Shown here: in pieces, positions 6,897 to 15,177 of the stretch
Layout of the letters: each line of letters begins with the position of its first letter
Position numbering within the stretch: the stretch's first letter is position 1
Notes under the pieces: generated by a model
Told to the model about the DNA's origin: nothing
What the model saw: the letters and a program-made list of their open reading frames with translations, nothing else
Databases searched by the model: none
Program-made: the position numbers and the translations under genes
Assembly (NCBI GenBank): GCA_964490765.1
Contig: CAZBDV010000001.1
Coordinates: 1-64,000 of the forward strand
From: CAZBDV01 sp964490765
GTDB lineage: Bacteria > Cloacimonadota > Cloacimonadia > Cloacimonadales > JAJBBL01
DNA length: 64,000 nt
Reading direction: 5' to 3'

Positions 6897-7841
6897 TTAA
6901 TCGGATTGTGGTTTTTCACCTGCTTTTTTTTCCAGACTTATTCTCGTGCGTGGTAGACATTGAGGGTATTCTTTCTGGATGAATTCGATCAATTTTTCCC
7001 TGATAAAAACTCTTAAGTCCCAGGCTTTGGGGGAACTGTCAGAACTCATCAGTGCCCTCAATTCCAGAACCTGTTCTCTGGCGTTCGTGACCTGCAAACC
7101 ATTTACTTTTCCATCCCAGTTAGGATTGCTTTCCAGCAACTTGGTAAGCTCTTTTCTGAGTGGTTCAATCGGCATCGTGTAATCGGTGTAGATAAAGACC
7201 GTTCCGAGAATGTCGGCAGTGGTTCTCGTCCAGTTCTGAAAAGTTCTTTCCAGGAAATAGGTTGATGGGACGATCAGTCGGCGTTTATCCCAGATCCTGA
7301 CGACGACGTAGGTCAGGTTGATTTCTTCGATCCAGCCCCATTCGTTTTCGACGATGACCACATCATCGAGCCTGATAGGCTGGGTTATTGCAATATGCAG
7401 TCCTGCCAGGATCGAGCCCAGAGCCTTCTGGGCGGAGAGGCCTATAATCAAACCGGCAATACCAGCAGAGGCGAACAGGCTTACACCGATACTTCTGACC
7501 GATTCGAAGAGCATCAGGGTAGTAGCTACGGCAATAATTATGACGATGAAGATTATGATCTTCTCAATGATGTTGTATTGGGTATAGACTTTACGGGCCT
7601 GGAGATTATCTGCAGCTCCGACATCATACTTTTTGAAGAGGTTGTTCTTGATGGTGTTAACAAAAGCGATAATAATCCAGGCTATTCCTGCAATGAGCAG
7701 GATCGTGCCAATAGTATGAAAAATTTGCAGAAGGTTTTCCGGAAAGGAAGTGATCATTGCAGCAATATAGCGTAAGAATATAGCAAGCAGAAGAATTAGA
7801 GCCGGTTTATAGAATTTTTTGAGATAAATATGTGGTATCAT
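6897..7841 (-). CDS. MscS-family mechanosensitive ion channel
   Basis: Membrane channel that opens on hypo-osmotic shock and releases solutes. The 314-residue protein has membrane segments at about 12-30, 42-62 and 92-112. The Gly/Ala-rich pore helix lies at about 117-150 (SAGIAGLIIGLSAQKALGS). The beta domain follows (DDVVIVENEWGWIEEINLTY, IVPSTYF) and then the C-terminal domain. It is the last gene of the trehalose operon, 18 nt after the trehalose-6-phosphate synthase gene. Co-transcription suggests that osmolyte synthesis and emergency release are controlled together. Confidence 0.93.
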   Translation of the reverse strand: MIPHIYLKKFYKPALILLLAIFLRYIAAMITSFPENLLQIFHTIGTILLIAGIAWIIIAFVNTIKNNLFKKYDVGAADNLQARKVYTQYNIIEKIIIFIVIIIAVATTLMLFESVRSIGVSLFASAGIAGLIIGLSAQKALGSILAGLHIAITQPIRLDDVVIVENEWGWIEEINLTYVVVRIWDKRRLIVPSTYFLERTFQNWTRTTADILGTVFIYTDYTMPIEPLRKELTKLLESNPNWDGKVNGLQVTNAREQVLELRALMSSDSSPKAWDLRVFIREKLIEFIQKEYPQCLPRTRISLEKKAGEKPQSD

Positions 7842-7859
7842 CTGGACTCCCTGAAAATA

Positions 7860-10052
7860 TCAGTTTCTGTTCAGTTGTTTTAACAAGTAAAGTGCATCTT
7901 CCTGAGTTTTTAACATGTATCTGGCTTCAGTGTAGATCTTACCGACCTTTAGTGTATAGGCATTTTTCGGAAGTGTGGGAAAGAGAACTTCATCGGACCA
8001 GTCATCTCCGATTACCAGGATGAAATCGTATTTCTTTCTGTCCAACCAGCGCATTACCAGTTCACTCTTATCGATACCGGAATGATAAACCTCTATAACT
8101 CTGTTCCCGTGATATACCTGAATGTTCATATTGAGTGTAATTGAAAGGAGGTTATCTACCAATTCCTTGGCGATATATGAGGCCTGTTCGATATCTGCTT
8201 TGTGATAATACCAGGAGAGTGAGAGTTCTTTCTCTTCTATTACCGAACCGGGTAGCCGGTCGGTATAAACCTCGAAAACCGGCAGGAGTTCATCTTTCCA
8301 TTCGGTGGAGAGTGGTTTTAAAAGTTGCCATTTCCTGCTACCGGCATCTTTGATCCAGGTTCCATGCTCAGCGGTTAGATTGAGTTTCAGTTTCGAGAAC
8401 CATTTATCGAGATAGCTCTTGCTTCGGCCACTGTTGATAACAATATCAGCTTTTCTTTTCATTACCAGCTCTTTCAACAACTTCAGTAATTGAGGAGAGG
8501 GTGTGGAACGCCGAAAATCTTTGTCAAAGGGGATCAGAATTCCATCATAATTCACAACGATAATCTTATTCACGGCTTTTCTGAACTTCCTGATAATACC
8601 GGCTCTGGCTTGTGGCGTAAATCTCTTTCCAGCGTAGGATGTGGATGAAATCTGATGTATTTCATTTAACCTTTCGACAAAATCATCTGCCCAGCGGGTA
8701 ACATTGTAGCGTTTCAAGCGCTTCTGCATTATCGTGTTGTATCTGATCTGGTTCTTAACAGGAACGGTGAGAGCTTCTGCAATAGCATCAGCTATTTCAT
8801 CGATGTTGTTGGGATTTATGATAATGCTTTCACTTAACTCCTTGGCTGCTCCGGTAAATTCACTCAGGATAAGCACCCCTTTTTTATCGGTAAGAGAGGC
8901 GACATATTCTTTCGCTACGAGATTCATACCGTCACGAAGTGGAGTTAGTAGAGAGACATTACTCATCCTGTATTGGGCGATCAACTCTTTGTGGGGTAAC
9001 GAGGTATATTGATAAATGACCGGAGTCCAGTCTATACTCCCATAATCTCCGTTGATTCTGCCAACCAGTGTATCGAGATTGGACTTGATCTCCTGGTAAG
9101 ATTCAACACCAGTCCGGGAGGGAACGACTATCATATTCATATAGACCTTTTTATGCCATTGCGGATATTTTTTCAAGAAGAGTTCGAAACCTTCCAAACG
9201 ATTGACAATCCCCTTCGAATAATCAAGGCGGTCGACAGAGAGAATAACTTTCAACTCCTTTCCCTTAGGCTTTGTAGAGCGGAATGGAGCTACATTCATC
9301 CCGTTGAATTTTTCGTAATCGATACCCATGGGGAAGGTACTGACCTTTACTATTCTGTTATGAAAGGCAATTTCACCCATATGGTTTTCGATTCCGAGGA
9401 TTCGGAGGACACAACGGAGAAAATACTGTGTATAATCGTGAGTATGAAAGCCGATAAGGTCTGCTCCGAGCAATCCCTTCAAGATCTCTGCTTTCGGTTC
9501 TTTCTGGAGAGTTCTGTAAACTTCGAAGGATGGGAAGGGAATATGCAGAAAAAAACCGATGGGATTGGAGATCTTCTCACGCAGCAGAGCAGGAAGCAGC
9601 ATCAGATGATAATCGTGAACCCAGATGATATCATCCGGCTTGATAGTTTTCAACAGTTCATCACAGAATATCTCATTCATTTTTCTGTAGAGACGCCAGT
9701 ATTCCATATCGAAACGGGCGAAATTGAGAAAGTAATGGAACAGAGGCCAGATTGTCTTGTTACAGAAACCGAGATAAACTTTATCCATCAATTCCTGCGA
9801 GAAAAAGACCGGTGCCGCCTTGAAAACAGTTTTGATCTTTTTGCGGATCAAATCTTCATCATTTTTTTCTATCGACATTCCTGGCCAGCCCATCCAGATG
9901 AAGTCATCGATCTCCGACTGTGAGCTGTTCAGGCTTTTAAGATAATCACTCAAACCGGAAACCAGGCCACCGGCACTCTTTGTGAGCTTGTATTTCCCCT
10001 CTTTTTTGCTGACTGCAACCGGCAAGCGGTTGGAAACAATCAGAAGTCTCAT
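7860..10052 (-). CDS. otsA: Trehalose-6-phosphate synthase with a degenerate C-terminal phosphatase domain
   Basis: The N-terminal 470 residues form a GT20 glycosyltransferase making trehalose 6-phosphate from a nucleotide-glucose and glucose 6-phosphate. Motifs are SNRLPV at the start, GGLVSGL, VHDYHLMLLP, LHIPFPS and SVDRLDYSKGI. Residues 490-730 form a HAD trehalose-phosphatase-like domain, but the motif I nucleophile is replaced: VVNYDGIL has N501 where the family has Asp. Later motifs (NSGRSK, GDDWSDE) are kept. The domain is therefore probably not a working phosphatase and may be regulatory or structural. A separate, intact phosphatase domain is encoded two genes upstream. The gene starts 11 nt after the GH65 gene ends. 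Confidence 0.93.
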   Translation of the reverse strand: MRLLIVSNRLPVAVSKKEGKYKLTKSAGGLVSGLSDYLKSLNSSQSEIDDFIWMGWPGMSIEKNDEDLIRKKIKTVFKAAPVFFSQELMDKVYLGFCNKTIWPLFHYFLNFARFDMEYWRLYRKMNEIFCDELLKTIKPDDIIWVHDYHLMLLPALLREKISNPIGFFLHIPFPSFEVYRTLQKEPKAEILKGLLGADLIGFHTHDYTQYFLRCVLRILGIENHMGEIAFHNRIVKVSTFPMGIDYEKFNGMNVAPFRSTKPKGKELKVILSVDRLDYSKGIVNRLEGFELFLKKYPQWHKKVYMNMIVVPSRTGVESYQEIKSNLDTLVGRINGDYGSIDWTPVIYQYTSLPHKELIAQYRMSNVSLLTPLRDGMNLVAKEYVASLTDKKGVLILSEFTGAAKELSESIIINPNNIDEIADAIAEALTVPVKNQIRYNTIMQKRLKRYNVTRWADDFVERLNEIHQISSTSYAGKRFTPQARAGIIRKFRKAVNKIIVVNYDGILIPFDKDFRRSTPSPQLLKLLKELVMKRKADIVINSGRSKSYLDKWFSKLKLNLTAEHGTWIKDAGSRKWQLLKPLSTEWKDELLPVFEVYTDRLPGSVIEEKELSLSWYYHKADIEQASYIAKELVDNLLSITLNMNIQVYHGNRVIEVYHSGIDKSELVMRWLDRKKYDFILVIGDDWSDEVLFPTLPKNAYTLKVGKIYTEARYMLKTQEDALYLLKQLNRN

Positions 10053-10063
10053 TTTGTTACCCC

Positions 10064-12457
10064 CTATAGTTCAAACTCTTTGGTATCGTTCTTCTTGAAG
10101 AGATATGTTTTATCTCTAAAACCTATAGTAACGGGATCGGCCCATCCTTTATCGAATCTGATCCTTAATTTCTGATGATCTATTTCCAGACATATCCAGT
10201 GTCCGCGGAAGCGGACGTGAAATTTCATCGACTGGATATCTTTGGGCAGACTGGGATTCAGCCAGAGAACATTGTCTCTGATATCGAGTCCGGAATAGCA
10301 TCGCTGGATGAGATCCATCGTTCCCGCCATAGCTCCGAGGTGAATTCCTTCGTGAGTCGTTCCACCCTGAACATCCTTGAAGTCACTCATCAATGCTTTC
10401 TTGAAACTCTTCCAGGATAATTCTCTGTGTGACCGAGCATAGACCCAGGCATGTATTACCTGACTGAGCGTAGAGCCGTGCGCAGTTCGCTTTTCGTAAT
10501 ATCGAATATTTCTGGGGATACTCTCAGGGTCGAAATCGTAATTAAGCTTTTTGAACAATTTCTCCAGTTCTGTCGATGAGAAGATATAGAAGAGCATCAG
10601 AACATCAGCCTGTTTGCTCGCCTTGTAGCGGTTTGGCGAGTCGTTTTCGCTCTCGAGGATGCGATCAAGACGTAAGTGTTCACCATATTTCTCCCGATAG
10701 TATTCCCAATCGAGTTCTTCGAGTTGCTCGAAACCTTCAAACTGCATAATAATATCTCCATCATGAAAGGGAACATACATCTTGCGGGTGATCTCTTTCC
10801 ATAATTCGATATCGTCTTCAGTGAATCCGATTTTCTCTTCCAGATCTATCCAGGTAGCTTTATCCAGAACCTGCAATAGTTCAAGAGCACGCTGAATAAC
10901 CCAGACAGCCATAATATTGGTATAGGCATTGTTATTCAAACCGGGTTCATCCGAATCAGGATAGTGAGTGTGATACTCGTCAGGCCCCATTACTCTATGG
11001 ATTTCATAGCGTCCTCGTTCGGAGTTGTAATTAGCAATGGAAGACCAGAAGAGGGCTGTGGCAATTATTATCTCGGCGCCGTGAGCAACCAGAAAGTCGA
11101 TATCTCCGGTACTCTGGTAATAATGCCAGACATTGAGCGGGACGGCAGAATTGATATGATACTGGAGATGTGATACATCCGGCAACCAGCGGCCCGACTT
11201 AGGGTTTAGATGTAGTTTCTGAGTCTCTTCACGACCGTTACTGCCACTCTGCCAGGGAAACAGAGCTCCTCGACAACCGATCTCCCTGGCTGCTTCATAA
11301 GCTTCTGGCAATCTTCTGTAGCGATACATCAAGAGAGATTTAGCCAGTTCCGGATGATGAAGGTTGATAAAGGGGAGGATATAGATCTCGTCCCAGAATA
11401 TATGGCCGCGATATGCCTCACCGTGCCATCCTCGGGCAGGAATACCGATATCATAACCGATACTGTTTTTGGATACCGTCTGATAGAGATGAAAGATATG
11501 TAACCTCAGGATTACCTGATCCTCAAAATGCGAGTTTAGATCTATATCGGCATATTCCCAGTATTGTGACCAGGAGAGTATGTGTTTGGTCAGGAGAAAT
11601 GGGAAACACTTAATCCGCTGGATTTTCGTCTTTGCTTCTGTCAGTGGATCGCTTATTGCAAAATCTCTCGAGGTAAAAAGTGAGACCAGTTTTTCGATCT
11701 TAATCGACTCTTTTTCCTTACATTTAATCTTGATATCACCGGCAATAAATCCTTTCTTTCTAATAACTTTCTGCTGAAGTTCAAGTGCATCTCCATTCTT
11801 ATAGACCTGTAATCTGGCCGCCTGAGCGATTAGAATCTTTGACTGTCTCGTGCGGCTGAGCAGGAAAATATTCTGGTCAGCAAAAGAATCTCTTTCCAGG
11901 ACCTCGATATGATCCTGGTTTAATTGCCGGTATCTGGCGACATTGTTATTGATGATATTACCGTCTATTCCCGAACGAACCGTAATAGTACCTGACCAGT
12001 TTTCCGGCGTTAGAGTCCATTCTATTGCTCCAACGTGATAATCGTGCATACTGACGATCCGATAGCTTACCAGCGTAGTTATTCTCTTCTTGTCATCCCG
12101 GAATCTGATCCTACGTTCCAGAAGACCTTCTCTTAAATGAAGGTTCGTTTTGTATTCCAGTATCTCAACGTTAGATAGATCCAGCCATTTTCCGTCGCCG
12201 ATCCTGAAAGTCAGATAGAGCCAGTTCGGCCAGTTCACGAGATCTTCATTCTCTATCTCTTTATCCTTTATGATTGATTTAAGGCGATTATAACCACCGG
12301 CAAGATAGGTTCCCGGATAGTTGTAATCGTTATCTCTGGCAAATTCAAGAGCTGCTCTGGTGCAGAAATAGCCGTTTCCTAACGTACATAATGCTTCCTG
12401 TAAAGGATGGTCTTTCGGATCCCATTTATTGTATTCTACAATCCAATCATCTTTCAT
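10064..12457 (-). CDS. Glycoside hydrolase family 65 phosphorylase (probably trehalose or trehalose-6-phosphate)
   Basis: The 797-residue protein has the GH65 layout: an N-terminal beta-sandwich (about 1-270), a helical linker, an (alpha/alpha)6 barrel and a short C-terminal beta domain. Signature motifs are GHIFWDEIYILPF, YRYRRLPEAYEAAREIGCRG, FPWQSGSNGRE and VMGPDEYH, with the likely catalytic acid E494. GH65 enzymes phosphorolyse alpha-glucosides such as trehalose, maltose or kojibiose, releasing beta-glucose 1-phosphate. Neighbours (beta-phosphoglucomutase, trehalose-phosphatase and T6P synthase) favour trehalose or its phosphate, but the substrate cannot be fixed from sequence. It starts 10 nt after the preceding gene. 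Confidence 0.9.
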   Translation of the reverse strand: MKDDWIVEYNKWDPKDHPLQEALCTLGNGYFCTRAALEFARDNDYNYPGTYLAGGYNRLKSIIKDKEIENEDLVNWPNWLYLTFRIGDGKWLDLSNVEILEYKTNLHLREGLLERRIRFRDDKKRITTLVSYRIVSMHDYHVGAIEWTLTPENWSGTITVRSGIDGNIINNNVARYRQLNQDHIEVLERDSFADQNIFLLSRTRQSKILIAQAARLQVYKNGDALELQQKVIRKKGFIAGDIKIKCKEKESIKIEKLVSLFTSRDFAISDPLTEAKTKIQRIKCFPFLLTKHILSWSQYWEYADIDLNSHFEDQVILRLHIFHLYQTVSKNSIGYDIGIPARGWHGEAYRGHIFWDEIYILPFINLHHPELAKSLLMYRYRRLPEAYEAAREIGCRGALFPWQSGSNGREETQKLHLNPKSGRWLPDVSHLQYHINSAVPLNVWHYYQSTGDIDFLVAHGAEIIIATALFWSSIANYNSERGRYEIHRVMGPDEYHTHYPDSDEPGLNNNAYTNIMAVWVIQRALELLQVLDKATWIDLEEKIGFTEDDIELWKEITRKMYVPFHDGDIIMQFEGFEQLEELDWEYYREKYGEHLRLDRILESENDSPNRYKASKQADVLMLFYIFSSTELEKLFKKLNYDFDPESIPRNIRYYEKRTAHGSTLSQVIHAWVYARSHRELSWKSFKKALMSDFKDVQGGTTHEGIHLGAMAGTMDLIQRCYSGLDIRDNVLWLNPSLPKDIQSMKFHVRFRGHWICLEIDHQKLRIRFDKGWADPVTIGFRDKTYLFKKNDTKEFEL

Positions 12458-12467
12458 AAACTTCTCA

Positions 12468-14108
12468 TCACCTCTCTTTTTGCTTCTGTTTCTTCATTAT
12501 CTCTTCGAAGAATTCCTTCACCTGGAAAACATTCTTCAGTGAATAATGTGCATCAGTCTCCTGTCCATGAGTACCGACGAGGATTCCGAGTCCGTCATCC
12601 TTTAAGGTGCGAAAGGCATCCTCATCAGTAATGTCATCACCAATAAAGATTGGCAGATATCTATCTCTGTTATCGAGCCCGAGAGCATCTAAAATCCAGA
12701 GAACAGCCTTTCCTTTATGCCAGTCTATATCCGGTTTTACTTCGACCACCTTCTTACCTTCACCCTGCTTGAATCCATCATATTTTTCGAGCATTCTCTT
12801 AACCGTATCGTAAACGATAGAAACATCTGATTCCCGGGCATTACGGTAGTGGACCGCTATAGCATATCTTTTTCGTTCTACCTGAACACCTTCAGTTTTC
12901 CCGGAAAACTCTTTCTCGAGTTCCTTCTCAATTTTATCGAGTTCTGAGATAATCTCTTCTCCTTTTTCATGTTCCTTGAACAATCCGCCAGGCCCGGAGA
13001 TACTATAGCCGTGGCTTCCGGCATAGATCAGGTTGTCAAGCTGAATGAAATCCTTTACATCCTGAGTGTCCCTGCCTGTGATAATGGCTACTGTAAAAGC
13101 ATCTGCTACCTGCCGGAGTGTATCTCTCATCTCTTCTGAGATGACAGCATCTTCCGGCCTGCTGACGATTGGAGTAAGAGTCCCGTCATAATCCAGAAAG
13201 AATAGAGGTTCTCTCTCCTCTAATTTCTTCCAGATAGTCGAATTCTGACCGAATACGAGTGGTCTGGGGAGGTTAAAATATTCCTCTATTACCTGATTCT
13301 CAAAGAGGCGCAAATCTTTGAAACTGTCTATGATAATGTCGGCTCCATTGGCCAGCAAAGCCTCTCCATTATCAAATCTGTTTACCCCGACTACTAAGCC
13401 GAAATGACTCTTCTGGCCGGCCTGAACTCCCGATATAGCATCTTCGAAAACTACCGAGTTCTCTGGTGGAATATTGAGGTCTCTGGCTGCTTCCAGAAAT
13501 ATATCGGGATCTGGTTTCCCTTTTAAACCTCGTTCCGCAGAAACCTCTCCGTCAATCCTGACATCGAACAGACTTGCTATATTCACCTTTTCGATGATCG
13601 TGCGACAATTCTTGCTCGAGGATACAATTGCTGTCTTGAGACCACGCTTACGCCACTCCTTCAACTTCTTGATGGCCGGCTCGTAAGTCTCCACTCCATC
13701 TCTCTGAATATTCTTCTGTAGCAGGACATTCTTATGATTACCCAGACCACAGATTGTCAACTTATCAGGTGGGTCCTGAGGAGTGCCGTAAGGGAGTTCT
13801 ATTCCCCGCGACTTTAAAAAGCTTTTAACCCCTTCATAACGTGGTTTCCCGTCAACATAGACAACGTAATCCTCGTCATTCATAGGTCTCTGTTTGGGAT
13901 GGTGTTCCTGAAAAAAGGCGTCAAACATCTCTTTCCAGGTCGATTTATGAAGCTGTTGAGTCTGAGTCAATACTCCATCCAAATCAAAGATCAGTGCTCT
14001 AATTCTCTTATCCAGTGATTCATTGTTTTGATTACTCATAACTGTTCTGCTCGACACAATGTTCGGTGTCTTACTTTTCCTCCTGTATATTCTTTCTTTA
14101 TTGTTCAT
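12468..14108 (-). CDS. Fusion of beta-phosphoglucomutase-like HAD domain and trehalose-6-phosphate phosphatase
   Basis: Two HAD enzymes in one 546-residue chain. Residues about 35-280 resemble beta-phosphoglucomutase of the GH65-linked type: ALIFDLDGVLTQTQ with D42/D44, then DGKPRYEGVKSFLKSRGI, KPDPDIF and VFEDAISGVQAG. Residues about 295-546 are an OtsB-type trehalose-phosphatase with an intact motif I (FLDYDGTLTPI, D306/D308), GRD in IITGRDTQD and GDDITDEDAF. The first can turn beta-glucose 1-phosphate into glucose 6-phosphate; the second makes trehalose from T6P. With the adjacent GH65 gene this equals mycobacterial OtsB1 (HAD-OtsB-GH65) split into two proteins. The start follows a promoter at 14150-14178; an alternative ATG at residue 24 is possible. 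Confidence 0.9.
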   Translation of the reverse strand: MNNKERIYRRKSKTPNIVSSRTVMSNQNNESLDKRIRALIFDLDGVLTQTQQLHKSTWKEMFDAFFQEHHPKQRPMNDEDYVVYVDGKPRYEGVKSFLKSRGIELPYGTPQDPPDKLTICGLGNHKNVLLQKNIQRDGVETYEPAIKKLKEWRKRGLKTAIVSSSKNCRTIIEKVNIASLFDVRIDGEVSAERGLKGKPDPDIFLEAARDLNIPPENSVVFEDAISGVQAGQKSHFGLVVGVNRFDNGEALLANGADIIIDSFKDLRLFENQVIEEYFNLPRPLVFGQNSTIWKKLEEREPLFFLDYDGTLTPIVSRPEDAVISEEMRDTLRQVADAFTVAIITGRDTQDVKDFIQLDNLIYAGSHGYSISGPGGLFKEHEKGEEIISELDKIEKELEKEFSGKTEGVQVERKRYAIAVHYRNARESDVSIVYDTVKRMLEKYDGFKQGEGKKVVEVKPDIDWHKGKAVLWILDALGLDNRDRYLPIFIGDDITDEDAFRTLKDDGLGILVGTHGQETDAHYSLKNVFQVKEFFEEIMKKQKQKER

Positions 14109-14149
14109 CAGTAACTTAACTCATTATTTTCAACTCGATTAAATCTATC

Positions 14150-14178
14150 TTATTACACCTTTCAGAGAGTGATGTCAA
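14150..14178 (-). promoter_or_regulatory. Candidate promoter of the trehalose/mscS operon
   Basis: On the minus strand TTGACA (14178-14173) and TAATAA (14155-14150) are 17 nt apart, about 40 nt before the first ATG. No operator was recognised. Confidence 0.55.
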
Positions 14179-14293
14179 GAATAATTCTGTCAACAAGGAC
14201 GGTTCTGTCTGGATTGGGGTAAAGCGATAGAGACCTGTCGATAGGCTGGTTAGAGATTACAGAAGTGTTTATCAGAAATTGAGATGAGTGAGT

Positions 14294-14461
14294 TTAATCT
14301 TTTTCTTTGAAGAGTGCTCTGACGAGTGATACTAATCCCTGGATGAGAAATATACCTGCGATCCAGTAGTAGAGGAATCTCGGCTGGGTAAGGACGAGAA
14401 TCCCGACCAGCAGATAGGCAAGGCCGGTAAATAGATAGCTGATTCGTTCATTATTGTTCAT
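14294..14461 (-). CDS. 55-aa membrane protein, paralogue of its neighbour's C-terminal domain
   Basis: Small ORF with two membrane helices (about 8-24 and 30-50). The sequence YLFTGLAYLLVGILVL...P...YYWIAGIFLIQGL aligns with the last 55 residues of the preceding 239-aa protein (LIFTGLLYICVAVLVF...P...RYWVSLIFFIQGI). A strong Shine-Dalgarno (GGAGG, 8 nt spacing) lies inside the end of that gene, and the start codon overlaps its coding end by 11 nt. Both points support translation. It ends in a short charged tail (FKEKD). Function unknown; it may associate with the larger protein. Confidence 0.75.
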   Translation of the reverse strand: MNNNERISYLFTGLAYLLVGILVLTQPRFLYYWIAGIFLIQGLVSLVRALFKEKD

Positions 14462-15170
14462 TTTTATTACCTCCTTTGAAAGTAATAAACTGGGCGAGAT
14501 ATTCGATACCCTGAATGAAGAAGATCAAAGATACCCAGTATCTGAGGGTCTGGGGATAGTAAAAGACCAGAACAGCTACACAAATATAGAGTAATCCGGT
14601 AAATATCAGCCCTGTTTTTCTTGTCTTACCGGTAACATTACTTATGTTATCTGCCATGTTGAGAAAAGTATCGTGTTTGATTACTGTCCGCCAGAGAAAT
14701 GATTGTGTCTTCGATCTGACGACATTGTTTCGGACGCTAATCCAGAAATCGTGGAAGAAGACGATATTGAGAAAAACACCGGCAAGAAAGAGAGTCAGAA
14801 AATATGATAACTGGCTGTAATAATCTCCCCAGGTCAGAAGGAGTCCTATCTCATCGAAGAAGAACCCGAGTCCGACCCCGTACATTATAGCGAGATATTT
14901 TCTGGACAGTATATCTGTTCCAACAAGAGAGAGCCATCCAGCCAGAGCGATCAGGGCTATGCCAATATAGAAATGATGAATGTGATAGCCGAAGAGGATG
15001 ATATTTTGACCAATATAGAAATCTATACCCGGTAGCTCACCCATCTTGGCAGCCTGGGCAAATTCCGATTCTGCAGCTCCGGCAATGAAAACACTCAGGC
15101 GGATGAAGATGAAGCCTGCCAGGTAGGAAAGGGTGATTATAAACGGTATCTCTTTTGATTTATCTACCAT
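14451..15170 (-). CDS. Polytopic membrane protein with HIHH and FFDE motifs, unknown function
   Basis: The product is 239 residues with about six hydrophobic segments. Polar residues are conserved-looking inside the membrane region: GYHIHHFYIG in the second segment and GFFFDEIGLLLTWG in the fourth, followed by FFHDF. Clustered His and acidic residues suggest a metal site, but no named family is claimed. Residues about 185-235 form a separate two-helix domain repeated in the next gene. It lies 7 nt after the MATE transporter gene, so the three are probably one transcript. Confidence 0.75.
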   Translation of the reverse strand: MVDKSKEIPFIITLSYLAGFIFIRLSVFIAGAAESEFAQAAKMGELPGIDFYIGQNIILFGYHIHHFYIGIALIALAGWLSLVGTDILSRKYLAIMYGVGLGFFFDEIGLLLTWGDYYSQLSYFLTLFLAGVFLNIVFFHDFWISVRNNVVRSKTQSFLWRTVIKHDTFLNMADNISNVTGKTRKTGLIFTGLLYICVAVLVFYYPQTLRYWVSLIFFIQGIEYLAQFITFKGGNKNEQ

Positions 15171-15177
15171 AAGACTA

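Noticed and set aside
9009..9923. 304-codon plus-strand frame inside otsA
   Set aside because: Long antisense frame opposite a well-conserved GT20 domain; no family features or ribosome site.
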